Shown here piece by piece: positions 36,574 to 46,326 of a DNA stretch of 64,000 bases. Every line of letters begins with the position of its first letter. Positions within the stretch are counted from its first letter, which is position 1. Under the pieces are notes generated by a model. That model saw only the letters and a program-made list of their open reading frames with translations. It was not told where the DNA came from and made no database searches. The DNA is from Corynebacterium kefirresidentii. Lineage in GTDB: Bacteria; Actinomycetota; Actinomycetes; Mycobacteriales; Mycobacteriaceae. The position numbers were made by a program, and so were the translations under genes. Where the stretch lies: positions 62,001-126,000 of the forward strand of contig NGUZ01000001.1 of the NCBI GenBank assembly GCA_002154655.1. Reading direction: 5' to 3'.

Positions 36574-38496
36574 TTAGAGCTTGACTGGATAGTCGCGCTG
36601 CTCGATCTGCGGATCGATGCGCTTTTCCGCAAAGATGCCGTGCCAAATCATAAAGGACAGGACGGTCCACAAACGGCGGGAGTGGTCGGAGACGCCGTCG
36701 CGGTGCTCCTTGAGCATCTCGAGAACTTCCTTCTTATTGAAGATGTCCTCTGTCTGGGATTCGTTGATGGTGTCTTGGGCCCAGCCGTAGAGCTCGTCGC
36801 CGGCCAACCAGTGGCGCATCGGCACGGGGAAGCCCAGCTTCTTGCGGTGCAGAACGTGGGCCGGAACGATCTGCTCCATTGCCTTGCGCAGTGCGTACTT
36901 GGTGGTGCCGTGGGAAATCTTCAGGTCATAAGGGATGGACTCAGCCACCTTGAAGACTTCCTTGTCCAAGAAGGGCACGCGAAGCTCAAGCGAGTTGGCC
37001 ATATTGATCTTATCGGCCTTGACCAAGATGTCACCGCGCATCCAGGTAAAGAGGTCCAGGTGTTGCATGCGTGCGACCGGGTCAAAGCCCTCAGACTGGG
37101 CGTAGATGGGCGCGGTTACCTCGCGGTGGTCCCATTCGCGCTTCGCCCACGGGATAACCCGCTGCATCTGCTCAAAATTGAAGGAACGTGCGTTGCCATA
37201 GTAGCGCTCTTCCATGGTCATCGAGCCACGGCTGAGCAAAGACTTGCCCTTCATGCCTTCTGGCAGCACCTGGGAGAGCTTGCCCAACCCGCGGCGCAGT
37301 GGGGAAGGGATCTTCTCAAAGGGCGCGAGGGACAGCGGCTCCTTATAGATGGTGTAACCACCAAAGAGCTCGTCCGCACCCTCACCGGAAAGAACAACCT
37401 TGACGTGCTTGCGGGCCTCCTGGGCTACGAAGTACAGCGGTACCAGTGAAGGGTCAGCTACCGGATTGTCCAGGTACCACATGATCTTCGGGATGGACTC
37501 GGCATACTCCTCCGGGGAGACAATCTTGACGATGTGCTCCACGCCAATAGCTTCCGCGGACTCTGCCGCGACATCGACCTCAGAGTAGCCCTCGCGCTCG
37601 AAGCCGGTGGTGAAAGTCAGCAGATCAGGGTTGTGGCGCTTAGCCAAGGTGGCGATAGCTGTGGAGTCAATGCCGCCCGACAAGAAGGAGCCTACGGTGA
37701 CGTCGGCGCGCATGTGCTTAGCGACGGAATCCTCCAGCGCCTCCGCAATCCGGTTAAAGAGTTGCTGCTCTTCACCTTGCTTTACCTGTTGAACAGGGAA
37801 GCGGGGCTTGAAGTAGCGCTCGGAGACAACCTCTTCGCCTGGACGAAGGGTAACGGTGCATCCGGATTCCACGCGGCGGATATTCGCGTGGAGGGACTCC
37901 GGCTCCGGGACGTATTGCAGGTCGACGTAATACTCAATGGCGCGGCGGTCAAGGTTGAGCTCTAGACCGATCTCGTCTGCCATTTCCAGAATGCACTTCA
38001 TCTCGGAGGCAAAGACAGTGCCAGCGTCGGTGGTGGCGTAGTACAGCGGCTTGATGCCGAATTGGTCGCGGGCAGCAAACATCGTCTTAGTGTGGGTGTC
38101 CCAGATGACGATGCCGAACATGCCGCGCAGGTGGTTGACCACGTCCTTGCCCCAGTGGTGGTAGCCCACCACGATAGGCTCACCATCGCCTTCGGTATGG
38201 AAGGTATAGCCGAGGCCCTTGAGCTCTTCCCGCAGTTCTACGTAGTTGTAGATTTCGCCGTTGAAGGTCATGGCGTAGCGGTCGGGCTGGTCCTCCGGGC
38301 CCCAGCGAAGGGGCTGGTGGGAGTGTTCTAGGTCAATGATGGACAGGCGATTGAAGCCAAAGGCAGCATCGCCGTCGTGCCAGGTGCCTGCCGCATCTGG
38401 GCCGCGGTGGCGCATGCAGGGCAGGGAACGTTCTAGCGCGTCAACATACTTATCTACGTCGCCCGTGGCGGCGAGCATGCCAAGAAGTCCGCACAT
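36574..38496 (-). CDS. asnB: Glutamine-dependent amidotransferase AsnB/LtsA
   Basis: This 640-residue protein is of the asparagine synthase family. The class II glutaminase domain begins with nucleophile Cys2 (MCGLLGML), and RLSIIDLEHSHQP and MTFNGEIYNY follow. The synthetase domain has the PP-loop SGGIDSTAIATLA (about 275) and LSGEGADELFGGY (about 355). In corynebacteria the orthologue LtsA is reported to amidate diaminopimelate in peptidoglycan and to affect lysozyme resistance, so that role is more likely than asparagine supply. It is transcribed alone; its SD AAGGAG lies 10 nt before the ATG. Confidence 0.94.
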   Translation of the reverse strand: MCGLLGMLAATGDVDKYVDALERSLPCMRHRGPDAAGTWHDGDAAFGFNRLSIIDLEHSHQPLRWGPEDQPDRYAMTFNGEIYNYVELREELKGLGYTFHTEGDGEPIVVGYHHWGKDVVNHLRGMFGIVIWDTHTKTMFAARDQFGIKPLYYATTDAGTVFASEMKCILEMADEIGLELNLDRRAIEYYVDLQYVPEPESLHANIRRVESGCTVTLRPGEEVVSERYFKPRFPVQQVKQGEEQQLFNRIAEALEDSVAKHMRADVTVGSFLSGGIDSTAIATLAKRHNPDLLTFTTGFEREGYSEVDVAAESAEAIGVEHIVKIVSPEEYAESIPKIMWYLDNPVADPSLVPLYFVAQEARKHVKVVLSGEGADELFGGYTIYKEPLSLAPFEKIPSPLRRGLGKLSQVLPEGMKGKSLLSRGSMTMEERYYGNARSFNFEQMQRVIPWAKREWDHREVTAPIYAQSEGFDPVARMQHLDLFTWMRGDILVKADKINMANSLELRVPFLDKEVFKVAESIPYDLKISHGTTKYALRKAMEQIVPAHVLHRKKLGFPVPMRHWLAGDELYGWAQDTINESQTEDIFNKKEVLEMLKEHRDGVSDHSRRLWTVLSFMIWHGIFAEKRIDPQIEQRDYPVKL

Positions 38497-38660
38497 GTAA
38501 AGATTGCTCCTTAATATAAGCGTCTATTGCTAGTCACCCACTTTACGGCTCGAGAGATACAAACTAGAACACGCCACGGCTTAAGGAAAGCTGTTGGCTG
38601 CCTTGGAAATAGCTTCCCCGATAGGGTGCGAACTTTCGGTTGATGTATCCCCGGGCAAGC

Positions 38661-38676
38661 TGTGAATTGACACACA
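38661..38676 (+). promoter_or_regulatory. GlxR (CRP-like) box candidate upstream of ctaCF
   Basis: TGTGAATTGACACACA differs by one base from the consensus TGTGA-N6-TCACA. It lies about 209 bp before the ctaC start. Confidence 0.5.
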
Positions 38677-38753
38677 TGGCTGGCCTGGAACCTTGGGGTC
38701 CGGTTGGAACATTGTGCAGGTGGGGCGGTAACCTACAGGAAGGAGAATATGAA

Positions 38754-38786
38754 ATGAGTGCACTAGGTGCCCTTTTATGCCTTTAA
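38754..38786 (+). CDS. Possible 10-residue leader peptide upstream of ctaC
   Basis: The ORF MSALGALLCL is preceded by AAGGAG at 8-nt spacing and ends at TAA 38784-38786, 98 bp before ctaC. Only the RBS supports it. Confidence 0.3.
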   Translation: MSALGALLCL

Positions 38787-38884
38787 ACAGGCTGGGAATC
38801 TGGCAATTTTCCTCTATTCTGATTGGGTAAGAGTGCTCTGTGAGTATTCGAGAAGTTTTGTGTGGACAGAAAGGCAGAACACAC

Positions 38885-39958
38885 GTGGGACAGCGTAATA
38901 AGCGCACCTTTGCCCGCAAGGCGGGCGTAGCTGGCGCACTTGCCCTGGGTGGACTCGCTCTGGCAGGTTGTGACGTTCAGGCGCCAACTGCTGTAGAGAA
39001 CCTCCTGGGATTTGGTTGGCCAAAGGGTATTACCCCTGAAGCGGAGGCCATGTACAACTTCTGGATTTGGGTCTGGGTTGCCGCATGGATCGTTGGTTTT
39101 ATTATGTGGGGCCTGTTCCTCACCGCTATCTTCCGCTGGAGCGCGAAGAAGGCGAAGAAGGATGGCAAGGGCGAGTTCCCGCGCCAGATTCAGTACAACG
39201 TACCGCTTGAGATGGTTCTGACCATCGTTCCGATCCTGATCATCATGGGCCTGTTCTTCTTTACCGTTCAGACCCAGCAGAAGGTTACCGCCTTGGACAA
39301 GGATCCGAAGGTCGTCGTCGACGTCACCGCTTTCCAGTGGAACTGGAAGTTCGGTTACGCGGAGAACCACGTTAACGGTGAGAACTATGACGGTGCTGAT
39401 AAGGAACGTCAGGCCGAGGCAGAAAAGTCTGCTCACGACCCAGAGGGTATCGATAACCCGAACCCAATCCACGGCAAGTCCATGGGCGACCTTTCCTACC
39501 TGAACTACAACAAGATTGAGACCGTCGGTACTACCGAAGAGGTTCCGGTTCTGGTTCTTCCTTCCGATACCGCGATTGAATTCCGTCTCGCTTCTGGCGA
39601 CGTATCCCACGCATTCTGGGTACCGGAGTTCCTATTTAAGCGCGACGTCTACGCACACCCAGAGGCAAACGCTCAGGAGCGTAGCTTCCAGGTGGAAAAG
39701 ATTGAGAAGCAGGGCGCATTCGTTGGTCGCTGTGCCGAGATGTGCGGTACCTACCACTCGATGATGAACTTCGAAATCCGCGTTGTATCCCCAGAGGACT
39801 TCAACAAGTACATGAAGTTCCGCGAGAACAATCCGGAAGCTACCAACGCCGAGGCTCTCAAGGAAATCGGTCAGGACCCATACGCGGTTACCACCCACCC
39901 GTTCTCCGGCGAGCGTGATACCGCTAATGGTGACAACTTCGTCAACACGGCGGCATAA
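38885..39958 (+). CDS. ctaC: Cytochrome c oxidase subunit II
   Basis: The protein has about 357 residues from GTG at 38885 (GTG 38840 is an alternative adding 15 residues). It has a lipoprotein signal with lipobox LALAGCDV. Two transmembrane helices (FWIWVWVAAWIVGFIMWGLF and MVLTIVPILIIMGLFFF) precede an external cupredoxin domain. The CuA site is visible as SHAFWVPEF (His) and GRCAEMCGTYHSMMNF. The actinobacterial insertion (about 150-195, charged) is present. It receives electrons from QcrC in the bc1-aa3 supercomplex. It forms an operon with ctaF. Confidence 0.96.
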   Translation: MGQRNKRTFARKAGVAGALALGGLALAGCDVQAPTAVENLLGFGWPKGITPEAEAMYNFWIWVWVAAWIVGFIMWGLFLTAIFRWSAKKAKKDGKGEFPRQIQYNVPLEMVLTIVPILIIMGLFFFTVQTQQKVTALDKDPKVVVDVTAFQWNWKFGYAENHVNGENYDGADKERQAEAEKSAHDPEGIDNPNPIHGKSMGDLSYLNYNKIETVGTTEEVPVLVLPSDTAIEFRLASGDVSHAFWVPEFLFKRDVYAHPEANAQERSFQVEKIEKQGAFVGRCAEMCGTYHSMMNFEIRVVSPEDFNKYMKFRENNPEATNAEALKEIGQDPYAVTTHPFSGERDTANGDNFVNTAA

Positions 39959-39977
39959 GAGATAAGGACACAACACA

Positions 39978-40409
39978 ATGCGTGCAACATCGAAAGTCTT
40001 TTACTCAATCGCGACCTACCTTCTTGTCTCGCTGATTGTCTACATCTTCGGCGTTACCTTCGTTAAGGACGACGGCTACCTGTATGGTGCCGAGTGGGTG
40101 GGCATCGTGGGTATGTTCCTCGCCTTCCTGCTGTGCATGATGCTTGGTGCTTACCTGCACTTCACCGATAACCGCAGCGACGTCCTGCCAGAGGATTGGG
40201 AAGAGGCAGAGACCGAGGACGCGGCTGGCATCCTAGGCTTCTTCTCTCCAGGCTCCATCTGGCCGCTGGCTATGACCGGTGCTATCGCCCTCCTTGGCCT
40301 GGGTATCATCTTCCTCTACTTCTGGTTGATCGCTCTCGGCGCTGTCTGCCTCATCGCAGCATGCACCGGTCTTTCCCTGCAGTACGGTCTGCCAAAGGAA
40401 AAGCACTAG
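39978..40409 (+). CDS. ctaF: Cytochrome c oxidase subunit IV (actinobacterial)
   Basis: This 143-residue protein has four hydrophobic segments: [43 protein letters not shown], then two near the C-terminus. [30 protein letters not shown] is the recognisable family loop. It is a small structural subunit of aa3 oxidase found only in actinobacteria. It lies 19 nt after ctaC, with an AAGGAC SD, and is followed by a terminator. Confidence 0.94.
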   Translation: MRATSKVFYSIATYLLVSLIVYIFGVTFVKDDGYLYGAEWVGIVGMFLAFLLCMMLGAYLHFTDNRSDVLPEDWEEAETEDAAGILGFFSPGSIWPLAMTGAIALLGLGIIFLYFWLIALGAVCLIAACTGLSLQYGLPKEKH

Positions 40410-40447
40410 TTCTTCACTCTGAAGAAATCCCCGCCTAAAACTTCTCC

Positions 40448-40476
40448 GCCCTCCTAGCTATGGAAGCTAGGAGGGC
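40448..40476 (+). terminator. ctaC-ctaF terminator
   Basis: The perfect 12-bp stem GCCCTCCTAGCT/AGCTAGGAGGGC is followed by TTTGG. Confidence 0.75.
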
Positions 40477-40945
40477 TTTGGCGATCGGCTGTCGGATGTT
40501 CCACGAAAAAGTTCCCTAGATTCCAAAAAACTTTTAAGAGATGGGGTGGTGGCCGCACATCCAACAAGGAAGTTGCCTAACCGTCTGTGCGATTCGGCCA
40601 CGTAGAGGCATCTTTTCGCGGGGGTCGACCGAAAGTTGTAGACCTGCGGGTTTGGGGTGGTGAGTGGGTGTGATTTATCTCTCCAGAAAGTATCAATCTC
40701 GCGTACTTGTTAATGCATCTACAGGTCAGAATTACTGAGGTGGGGGCGCTCGGGAATTTCTAAGCGTGGGGCGTCGTGTGTTGTCACCTGCATCGATGGG
40801 GCGTCGTAAAGCAGGGCAAAAAGTTCCCGGCGGAAAAAATAAAAATATCGCGGGGAACTAGCTGAACGTCTGCTGGCTAAAGCATCAAAAATGAATAGTG
40901 ATAGCGGGGGGAATTGAGGTGACTTTGCCGCCCAGAACAGCCATA
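40477..40945. promoter_or_regulatory. ctaF-ctaE intergenic regulatory region
   Basis: This gap of about 470 bp has no ORF with support. It contains two copies of an 11-bp block, AAAAAGTTCCC (40506-40516 and 40818-40828), each placed so that the minus strand reads GGGAAC-N16-CGAC, an ECF-sigma-type promoter shape pointing left. An inverted repeat AGTTCCC (40822-40828)/GGGAACT (40853-40859) and a 10-bp direct repeat GGGGCGTCGT (40768, 40798) are also present. A weak GlxR-like half site lies at 40669. Confidence 0.45.
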
Positions 40946-41566
40946 ATGGCCTCTGTGACGAGCGTAGTTTCTAACCAAGGTATGACAGCACCACGTGCTG
41001 CCTCACTGAACCGACCAAATATGGTCAGTGTGGGCACCATCGTGTTCCTGTCTCAGGAATTGATGTTCTTTGCCGGACTGTTCGCGATGTGGTTCACCTC
41101 GCGAGCAAACGGTCAAGAAGGCGACTGGGCGGAGCACACCGCCCATATCAACCTGCCCATGGGTTTCCTCATTACGGCAGTGCTGATTACTTCTTCTGTG
41201 ACCTCTCAGTTCGGCGTGTTTGCCGCAGAAAGGGGTGACGTTTACAAGCTTCGACTCTGGTACACCGTGACGCTGGTACTGGGCGTTGTGTTCCTGTGCA
41301 TCATGGCATTCGAGTGGACCGAGTTGATTCACGCAGGTGTGACTGTGCAGTCCAGCGTCTTCGGTTCGGTGTTCTACATCATCACCGGCTTCCACGCTGC
41401 GCACGTGACCGCAGGTCTGATTTCTTTTGCAATCATCCTGGCGCGCGTTGCTAAGTCCAAGTTCACGCCGGCGCAGGCGACCGCCGCAATGGCAGTGTCT
41501 TACTACTGGCACTTCGTTGACGTTGTGTGGATCGGCGTCTTCACCGTTATTTACTTGGTCCAGTAG
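40946..41566 (+). CDS. ctaE: Cytochrome c oxidase subunit III
   Basis: The protein has about 206 residues from ATG at 40946; GTG at 40919 with GGGGGG upstream is also possible, so the start is uncertain. Five transmembrane helices are visible, starting VSVGTIVFLSQELMFFAGLFA, as in the short actinobacterial subunit III. The terminal AVSYYWHFVDVVWIGVFTVIYLVQ carries the conserved WHFVDxVW. It is the first gene of ctaE-qcrC-qcrA-qcrB and part of the bc1-aa3 supercomplex. Confidence 0.95.
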   Translation: MASVTSVVSNQGMTAPRAASLNRPNMVSVGTIVFLSQELMFFAGLFAMWFTSRANGQEGDWAEHTAHINLPMGFLITAVLITSSVTSQFGVFAAERGDVYKLRLWYTVTLVLGVVFLCIMAFEWTELIHAGVTVQSSVFGSVFYIITGFHAAHVTAGLISFAIILARVAKSKFTPAQATAAMAVSYYWHFVDVVWIGVFTVIYLVQ

Positions 41567-41619
41567 AACTGGCCACTATCCCCAAACAGTCCTCCCGTGT
41601 TCGAGTTATCTAAAGGAAA

Positions 41620-42507
41620 ATGATGGATAACAATTCGCAGTCCGTGGCAGTGGAGCAGACCACTGCGGCGGCTAAGAAGACCCGCCGTCGCCGCAAGGCG
41701 AAGCGCACCATCGCCGGTGGCTTCGCTTTGGCGATTGGCCTGTCCGGTGCGGGCGTCTTGGCTTCTGCCTTGACCCCAGACGCACAGGTCGCCACGGCGG
41801 AAAAAGATGACCAAGCCCTCGTTCAGGAGGGCAAGGACATCTATGACACCGCTTGTATCACTTGCCACGGTGCCAATCTGCAGGGCATCGAAGGTCGCGG
41901 TCCGTCCCTCGTTGGCATCGGCGCTGGTTCCGTGTACTTCCAGGTGCACTCTGGCCGTATGCCAATGATGTCTAACGATGCACAGGCAGAGCGCAAGGCT
42001 CCGCGTTATACCGAGCAGCAGACTCTGGCATTGGCTGCATACGTAGCAGCCAATGGTGGCGGCGCAGACATCGTTTACAACGATGACGGAAGCGTTGCCC
42101 AGGAATCCCTGCGTGGTGCTAACTACAACGGCGAAATCCAAGCAGAAGACGTAGCGAAGGGTTCTGAGCTCTTCCGCATGAACTGTGCATCTTGCCACAA
42201 CTTCACCGGTCAGGGTGGCGCGCTGTCCTCCGGTAAGTTCGCTCCTGAGCTTGCCCCGGCAAGCGAGCAGGAGATTTACCAGGCAATGCTGACCGGCCCG
42301 CAGAACATGCCTAAGTTCTCAGACCGCCAGCTGACTGCAGACGAGAAGAAGGACATCATTGCCTACCTCAAGTCTGCAAAGGAAACTCCTTCCCCAGCAG
42401 GTTGGGACCTTGGTAGCCTCGGCCCCGTAGCGGAAGGCCTGGCAATGTGGATTATCGGCATTAGCGCCCTGTGCGCCGCCGCTATGTGGATTGGATCGCG
42501 CTCATGA
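41620..42507 (+). CDS. qcrC: Di-haem cytochrome c of the bc1 complex
   Basis: This 295-residue protein has a basic N-terminus ([16 protein letters not shown]), then a signal/anchor helix, two cytochrome c domains with CITCHG (about 84) and CASCHN (about 190), and a C-terminal transmembrane helix ([18 protein letters not shown]). The two haems bridge the Rieske protein and CtaC CuA, replacing a free cytochrome c. ATG 41620 follows AAAGGAAA; the next codon is also ATG. Its stop overlaps the qcrA ATG (ATGA). Confidence 0.97.
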   Translation: MMDNNSQSVAVEQTTAAAKKTRRRRKAKRTIAGGFALAIGLSGAGVLASALTPDAQVATAEKDDQALVQEGKDIYDTACITCHGANLQGIEGRGPSLVGIGAGSVYFQVHSGRMPMMSNDAQAERKAPRYTEQQTLALAAYVAANGGGADIVYNDDGSVAQESLRGANYNGEIQAEDVAKGSELFRMNCASCHNFTGQGGALSSGKFAPELAPASEQEIYQAMLTGPQNMPKFSDRQLTADEKKDIIAYLKSAKETPSPAGWDLGSLGPVAEGLAMWIIGISALCAAAMWIGSRS

Positions 42508-43724
42508 GCAATGTAAAGAAGAATTACACTAATGCTGAGCTCGATAAGATGAGCAACGATGAACTCGCTGCTCTAGGTACCGAGCTCGATGATGTCACCG
42601 TCGCGTTCCGCAAGGAGCGCTTCCCGGTTGAAGGCGACCCGGCTGAAAAGCGTGCGGGCCGCAACGTCGCCATCTGGCTTTTCCTGTCTGTCATCGGCGG
42701 GCTGGGATTCCTCGGCGTTTACCTGTTCTGGCCGTGGCAGTACAAGCAGCTAGGGGAGGAGGGCCACATTTGGCACACCCTCTACACCCCTTTGCTGGGT
42801 ATTACTGCCGCACTCGCAATTTGTGCGTTGGGTATCGCCATTGTTCAGTACGTTAAGAAGATCCTCCCAGAGGAGATTTCCGTACAACGTCGCCATGACG
42901 GTCCTTCCGAAGAGGTTGACCGTCGTACCTTGACCGCGTTGCTGAACGATTCTTGGAAGACTTCCACTCTTGGTCGCCGTAAGACCGTTCAGGGTCTGCT
43001 GGGCGGAGCCGGCGTTCTGTTCGGCTTGACTGTGATTGCACCGCTGGGCGGCGCAATCAAGAACCCATGGAAGGTTCGCCACAACCTGAACTACGCCGGT
43101 GACGGAACTCTGTGGACCTCCGGCTGGACCCTTCATAATGAAGGTGTCAAGCTTTACTTGGCCCGCGACACCGGTACCATCGCCGAGAAGCACTCCGGTG
43201 AAACCGGGGAGCACTACAGCACTAAGGGCGTTACCCGCCTGGTTCGCGTGCGTCCGGAGGATCTGGCAGCAGGCGGTATGGAGACCGTCTTCCCGCTGGC
43301 AGAAGAAGACGTCAACGATGGCGACAAGTACGATGCCGAGCGCGATGTCTACGAGCACCACATGCACTCAATTCACGGCAACCGCAACGCCGTGATGTTG
43401 ATCCGACTGCGTCACAACGATGCGCAGAAGGCCATCGAGCGCGAAGGTCAAGAAGACTTCCACCACGGCGACTACTACGCCTACTCCAAGATCTGTACTC
43501 ACATCGGTTGCCCGACCTCTCTCTATGAGGCTCAGACCAACCGAATCCTGTGTCCATGCCACCAGTCGCAGTTCGACGCTTTGCACTACGGCAAGCCGGT
43601 CTTCGGTCCGGCAGCCCGTGCACTGCCACAGCTGCCTATCACGGTGGACGACGAGGGCTACCTCGTTGCACAGGGCAACTTCATTGAGCCTGTCGGCCCG
43701 GCATTCTGGGAGCGTAAGTCATAA
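42504..43724 (+). CDS. qcrA: Rieske iron-sulfur subunit of the bc1 complex
   Basis: This protein has 406 residues from ATG at 42504, overlapping the qcrC stop. It has the three N-terminal membrane helices typical of actinobacterial Rieske proteins (about 53-75, 90-115 and 160-185). The 2Fe-2S domain has CTHIGCPTS and CPCHQSQF near 330-355. The C-terminus [15 protein letters not shown] closes the fold. It accepts electrons from menaquinol. qcrB starts at the last base of its stop codon (TAATG). Confidence 0.97.
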   Translation: MSNVKKNYTNAELDKMSNDELAALGTELDDVTVAFRKERFPVEGDPAEKRAGRNVAIWLFLSVIGGLGFLGVYLFWPWQYKQLGEEGHIWHTLYTPLLGITAALAICALGIAIVQYVKKILPEEISVQRRHDGPSEEVDRRTLTALLNDSWKTSTLGRRKTVQGLLGGAGVLFGLTVIAPLGGAIKNPWKVRHNLNYAGDGTLWTSGWTLHNEGVKLYLARDTGTIAEKHSGETGEHYSTKGVTRLVRVRPEDLAAGGMETVFPLAEEDVNDGDKYDAERDVYEHHMHSIHGNRNAVMLIRLRHNDAQKAIEREGQEDFHHGDYYAYSKICTHIGCPTSLYEAQTNRILCPCHQSQFDALHYGKPVFGPAARALPQLPITVDDEGYLVAQGNFIEPVGPAFWERKS

Positions 43725-45346
43725 TGAGCAATAAACTCGCCCAAATGGGCAACAATATGGATGAGCGTTATAGCGCCGCCGGTGTGCTGAGGACTCAGCT
43801 GAACAAGGTCTTCCCGACCCACTGGTCCTTCATGCTCGGTGAGATGGCGCTGTACAGTTTCATCATTCTTGTACTGACCGGTATCTACTTGGCGTTGTTC
43901 TTCGACCCTTCCATTACGAAGGTCATTTACGACGGCACCTACGCACCGTTGAACGGTGTGGAAATGTCTCGCGCTTACGCCACTGCGCTGGACATCTCTT
44001 TTGAGGTTCGTGGCGGTCTGTTTGTGCGCCAGATGCACCACTGGGCAGCCCTGCTGTTCATGATGTCCATGGTGGCTCACATGCTCCGCATCTTCTTCAC
44101 CGGCGCATTCCGCCGTCCGCGTGAAGCAAACTGGATCATCGGCTGCGCACTCATCCTGCTGGGCATGATTGAGGGCTTCCTCGGTTACTCCCTGCCGGAT
44201 GACCTGCTTTCCGGTGTTGGTCTGCGAATCATGTCTGCCATCATCCTCGGCCTGCCTATTATCGGCACTTGGCTGCACTGGGCAATCTTCAGCGGTGACT
44301 TCCCGTCTGACCTGATGCTGGACCGTTTCTACATCCTGCACGTTCTGGTCATTCCGGGCATCATCCTCGGCCTCATTGCTGCCCACCTGATTATGGTTTG
44401 GTTCCAGAAGCACACCCAGTTCCCGGGACCGGGCCGTGCCGAGAACAACGTCGTTGGTGTCCGCATTATGCCGGTCTTTGCTACCAAGGCAATTGGCATG
44501 GGCATGATGGTCGCCGGCGTACTTGCTCTGATGTCTGGTCTGCTGACCATCAACGCCATCTGGACGCTTGGACCATACAACCCGTCCCAGGTCTCCGCCG
44601 GTTCTCAGCCGGATATCTACATGCTGTGGACTGATGGTGTTGCCCGTGTCATGCCAGCTTGGGAGCTCTACATTGGCAACTACACCATTCCTTCCGCGTT
44701 CTGGGTTGCTCTGCTGTGTGGTCTGATGGTCGTGCTGCTTATGGCATACCCATTCTTGGAGAAGAAGTTCACCGGTGACGATGCACACCACAACCTATTG
44801 CAGCGTCCGCGCGATGTTCCTACCCGTTCCGCTATCGGCGCAGCTGCCATCGTATTCTTCTTGCTGGTCACGCTGTCCGGTGGTAACGACCACGTAGCGC
44901 ACTTCTTCCAGATTTCGCTCAACGCGATGACCTGGGTTGGTCGTATCGGCTTGATTATCTTGCCTCCGATTGCATACTTCATGACCTACCGCATCTGCGT
45001 TGGTCTGCAGCGCTCCGACCGTGAGGTTCTGGAGCACGGTATCGAGACCGGTGTTATCAAGCAGATGCCGAATGGTGCCTTCATTGAGGTTCACCAGCCG
45101 CTCGGCCCAGTTGATGCCGATGGTCACCCAGTTCCCCTCGATTACGCAGGTGCTCAGGTTCCAAAGCAGCTCAACCAGCTCGGCTTGGCGGATTCCGAGA
45201 CTCAGGGCACCTTTAGCCCTGACGATGAGGCGCTCATGCACCGCGTCCATGAAATCCACTCGGATAACCACGATGAGGAAGCGGAGATGTTCCGTCGCCT
45301 CAACGAGGCTAACCGCCGCGAGGACGAGGAAAACGGCCGCATCTAA
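43724..45346 (+). CDS. qcrB: Cytochrome b of the bc1 complex
   Basis: This 540-residue membrane protein has about nine helices and two haem b sites. Haem-ligand region 1 reads [39 protein letters not shown], region 2 [25 protein letters not shown], and the Qo motif PEW-like segment is [13 protein letters not shown]. The C-terminal cytoplasmic tail (about 430-540) is long and charged, as in actinobacteria. It is the last gene of the operon and is followed by a terminator. Confidence 0.97.
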   Translation: MSNKLAQMGNNMDERYSAAGVLRTQLNKVFPTHWSFMLGEMALYSFIILVLTGIYLALFFDPSITKVIYDGTYAPLNGVEMSRAYATALDISFEVRGGLFVRQMHHWAALLFMMSMVAHMLRIFFTGAFRRPREANWIIGCALILLGMIEGFLGYSLPDDLLSGVGLRIMSAIILGLPIIGTWLHWAIFSGDFPSDLMLDRFYILHVLVIPGIILGLIAAHLIMVWFQKHTQFPGPGRAENNVVGVRIMPVFATKAIGMGMMVAGVLALMSGLLTINAIWTLGPYNPSQVSAGSQPDIYMLWTDGVARVMPAWELYIGNYTIPSAFWVALLCGLMVVLLMAYPFLEKKFTGDDAHHNLLQRPRDVPTRSAIGAAAIVFFLLVTLSGGNDHVAHFFQISLNAMTWVGRIGLIILPPIAYFMTYRICVGLQRSDREVLEHGIETGVIKQMPNGAFIEVHQPLGPVDADGHPVPLDYAGAQVPKQLNQLGLADSETQGTFSPDDEALMHRVHEIHSDNHDEEAEMFRRLNEANRREDEENGRI

Positions 45347-45383
45347 GCACTTGTCCTGAGGATTACTCGAAACACGCTCATAG

Positions 45384-45430
45384 ACCCACCCTGCTCCTGC
45401 TGAAGGAGCAAGGGTGGGTTTTGCGTTTTG
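45384..45430 (+). terminator. ctaE-qcrCAB terminator
   Basis: A two-part stem ACCCACCCT-GCTCCT/AGGAGC-AGGGTGGGT is followed by TTTTGCGTTTTG. Confidence 0.88.
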
Positions 45431-46039
45431 TTGGGCCAATACTTCTCTAGGTGCTGTTGCCATTGAGGTGTAATACCGAAGCGCAGAAAGAGTACTGGAA
45501 GGTAGCCCATGCGCGGTGAGCGGCCATGGAGCATTGAGGAGCAATGTTTAGACGATAAACGCGTGAGAAGGCCATGGAGTGCCTCGGCAGGCGTTCATAG
45601 CCCGGCTTGTTGTTTTCGTTTGGCGTTGTCCCTACGGACAGTCAGGCTTCGATGCTGCTTCTAGTAGGGGCTTTCTCAAGCTCCTTATAATAGCGCCCTG
45701 TTTTCTAGTCTCGCGGTGACCTTTACTTTAAAGATCTGTACGCGGCGAGAGGCCGATACTGCTCGGCTATGTAGGGAGGCGCGACTGCCGTGACGGGCCT
45801 ACTTTGCGGTGGGGTAGAAGGGGCCACTTTAAGGCTGAATAGGGCCACCAAAGGCGCTAGTGGCTAAAGTCACAAATTAGGACTCACTTAATTGTTGAGT
45901 GTCTGCTTTGCGAACATGCTGCTTTGAGGAGGTGTGGTCTGCGCTTTGATATTTATGCAGGTAGTGGGTTTATAAGTTCTGTTAGCGGTGGACTTATTTC
46001 CTTCTATGGGCGATAAGTCTCGTCTAGGTCAAGGGAAGG

Positions 46040-46061
46040 TAACGAAGCGATAACAAAGCGA
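46040..46061 (+). promoter_or_regulatory. MtrA-like tandem direct repeat
   Basis: TAACGAAGCGA and TAACAAAGCGA are adjacent with an 11-bp period. In C. glutamicum nlpC and other wall-hydrolase genes are MtrA targets, whose sites are direct repeats with GTAAC-like cores; assignment here is inferred. Confidence 0.45.
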
Positions 46062-46181
46062 AATTGGGTAGAGCGAATGGACATCGGTTGTAATGATTTC
46101 GTAACCTATTTGAGACATTGAGTTACCGCCCGAAAAGGTGCTCAATCTAAACAGAAGAATTACAGCGCCGTATCTGGCTCC

Positions 46182-46223
46182 TCCTACTGAGGGGCCGAGT
46201 GGTCCTACTGAGGGGCCGAGTGG
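46182..46223 (+). repeat. Perfect 21-bp tandem duplication in the P60 leader
   Basis: Bases 46182-46202 and 46203-46223 are identical (core TCCTACTGAGGGGCCGAG). They lie 104-145 bp before the start codon. Confidence 0.9.
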
Positions 46224-46326
46224 AGGAAATCCTAAAGGAACGGATTTCTAACGAACGCTAGTCCCCCAGGGTCAGAGCTTCTCTTAGTAGAGAAGTAGGC
46301 GCGCAGGAAGATTTGGAGTTTTTCTC

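Larger units (their letters stand above)
38497..38884. promoter_or_regulatory. asnB-ctaC divergent regulatory region
   Basis: This 388-bp region holds: a TATATT-type -10 for asnB (about 38513, minus strand); a GlxR-like palindrome TGTGAATTGACACACA (38661-38676, one mismatch to TGTGA-N6-TCACA); and a 10-codon ORF with a perfect SD (AAGGAG 38740-38745; ATG 38754). GlxR control of ctaCF is known in C. glutamicum; the site call here is inference. Confidence 0.5.
45431..46326. promoter_or_regulatory. Long upstream region of the P60 gene, no protein gene seen
   Basis: No ORF here has an SD and family-like content. Visible elements: CCCTAC/GTAGGG pairs near 45632-45667; an 11-bp tandem repeat TAACRAAGCGA (46040-46061); the inverted pair GTAAC (46101-46105)/GTTAC (46122-46126); a perfect 21-bp tandem duplication (46182-46223); hairpins TCCTCC..GGAGGA and AAATCC..GGATTT (46180-46246). 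Together they look like a regulated promoter plus a structured leader. Confidence 0.5.
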
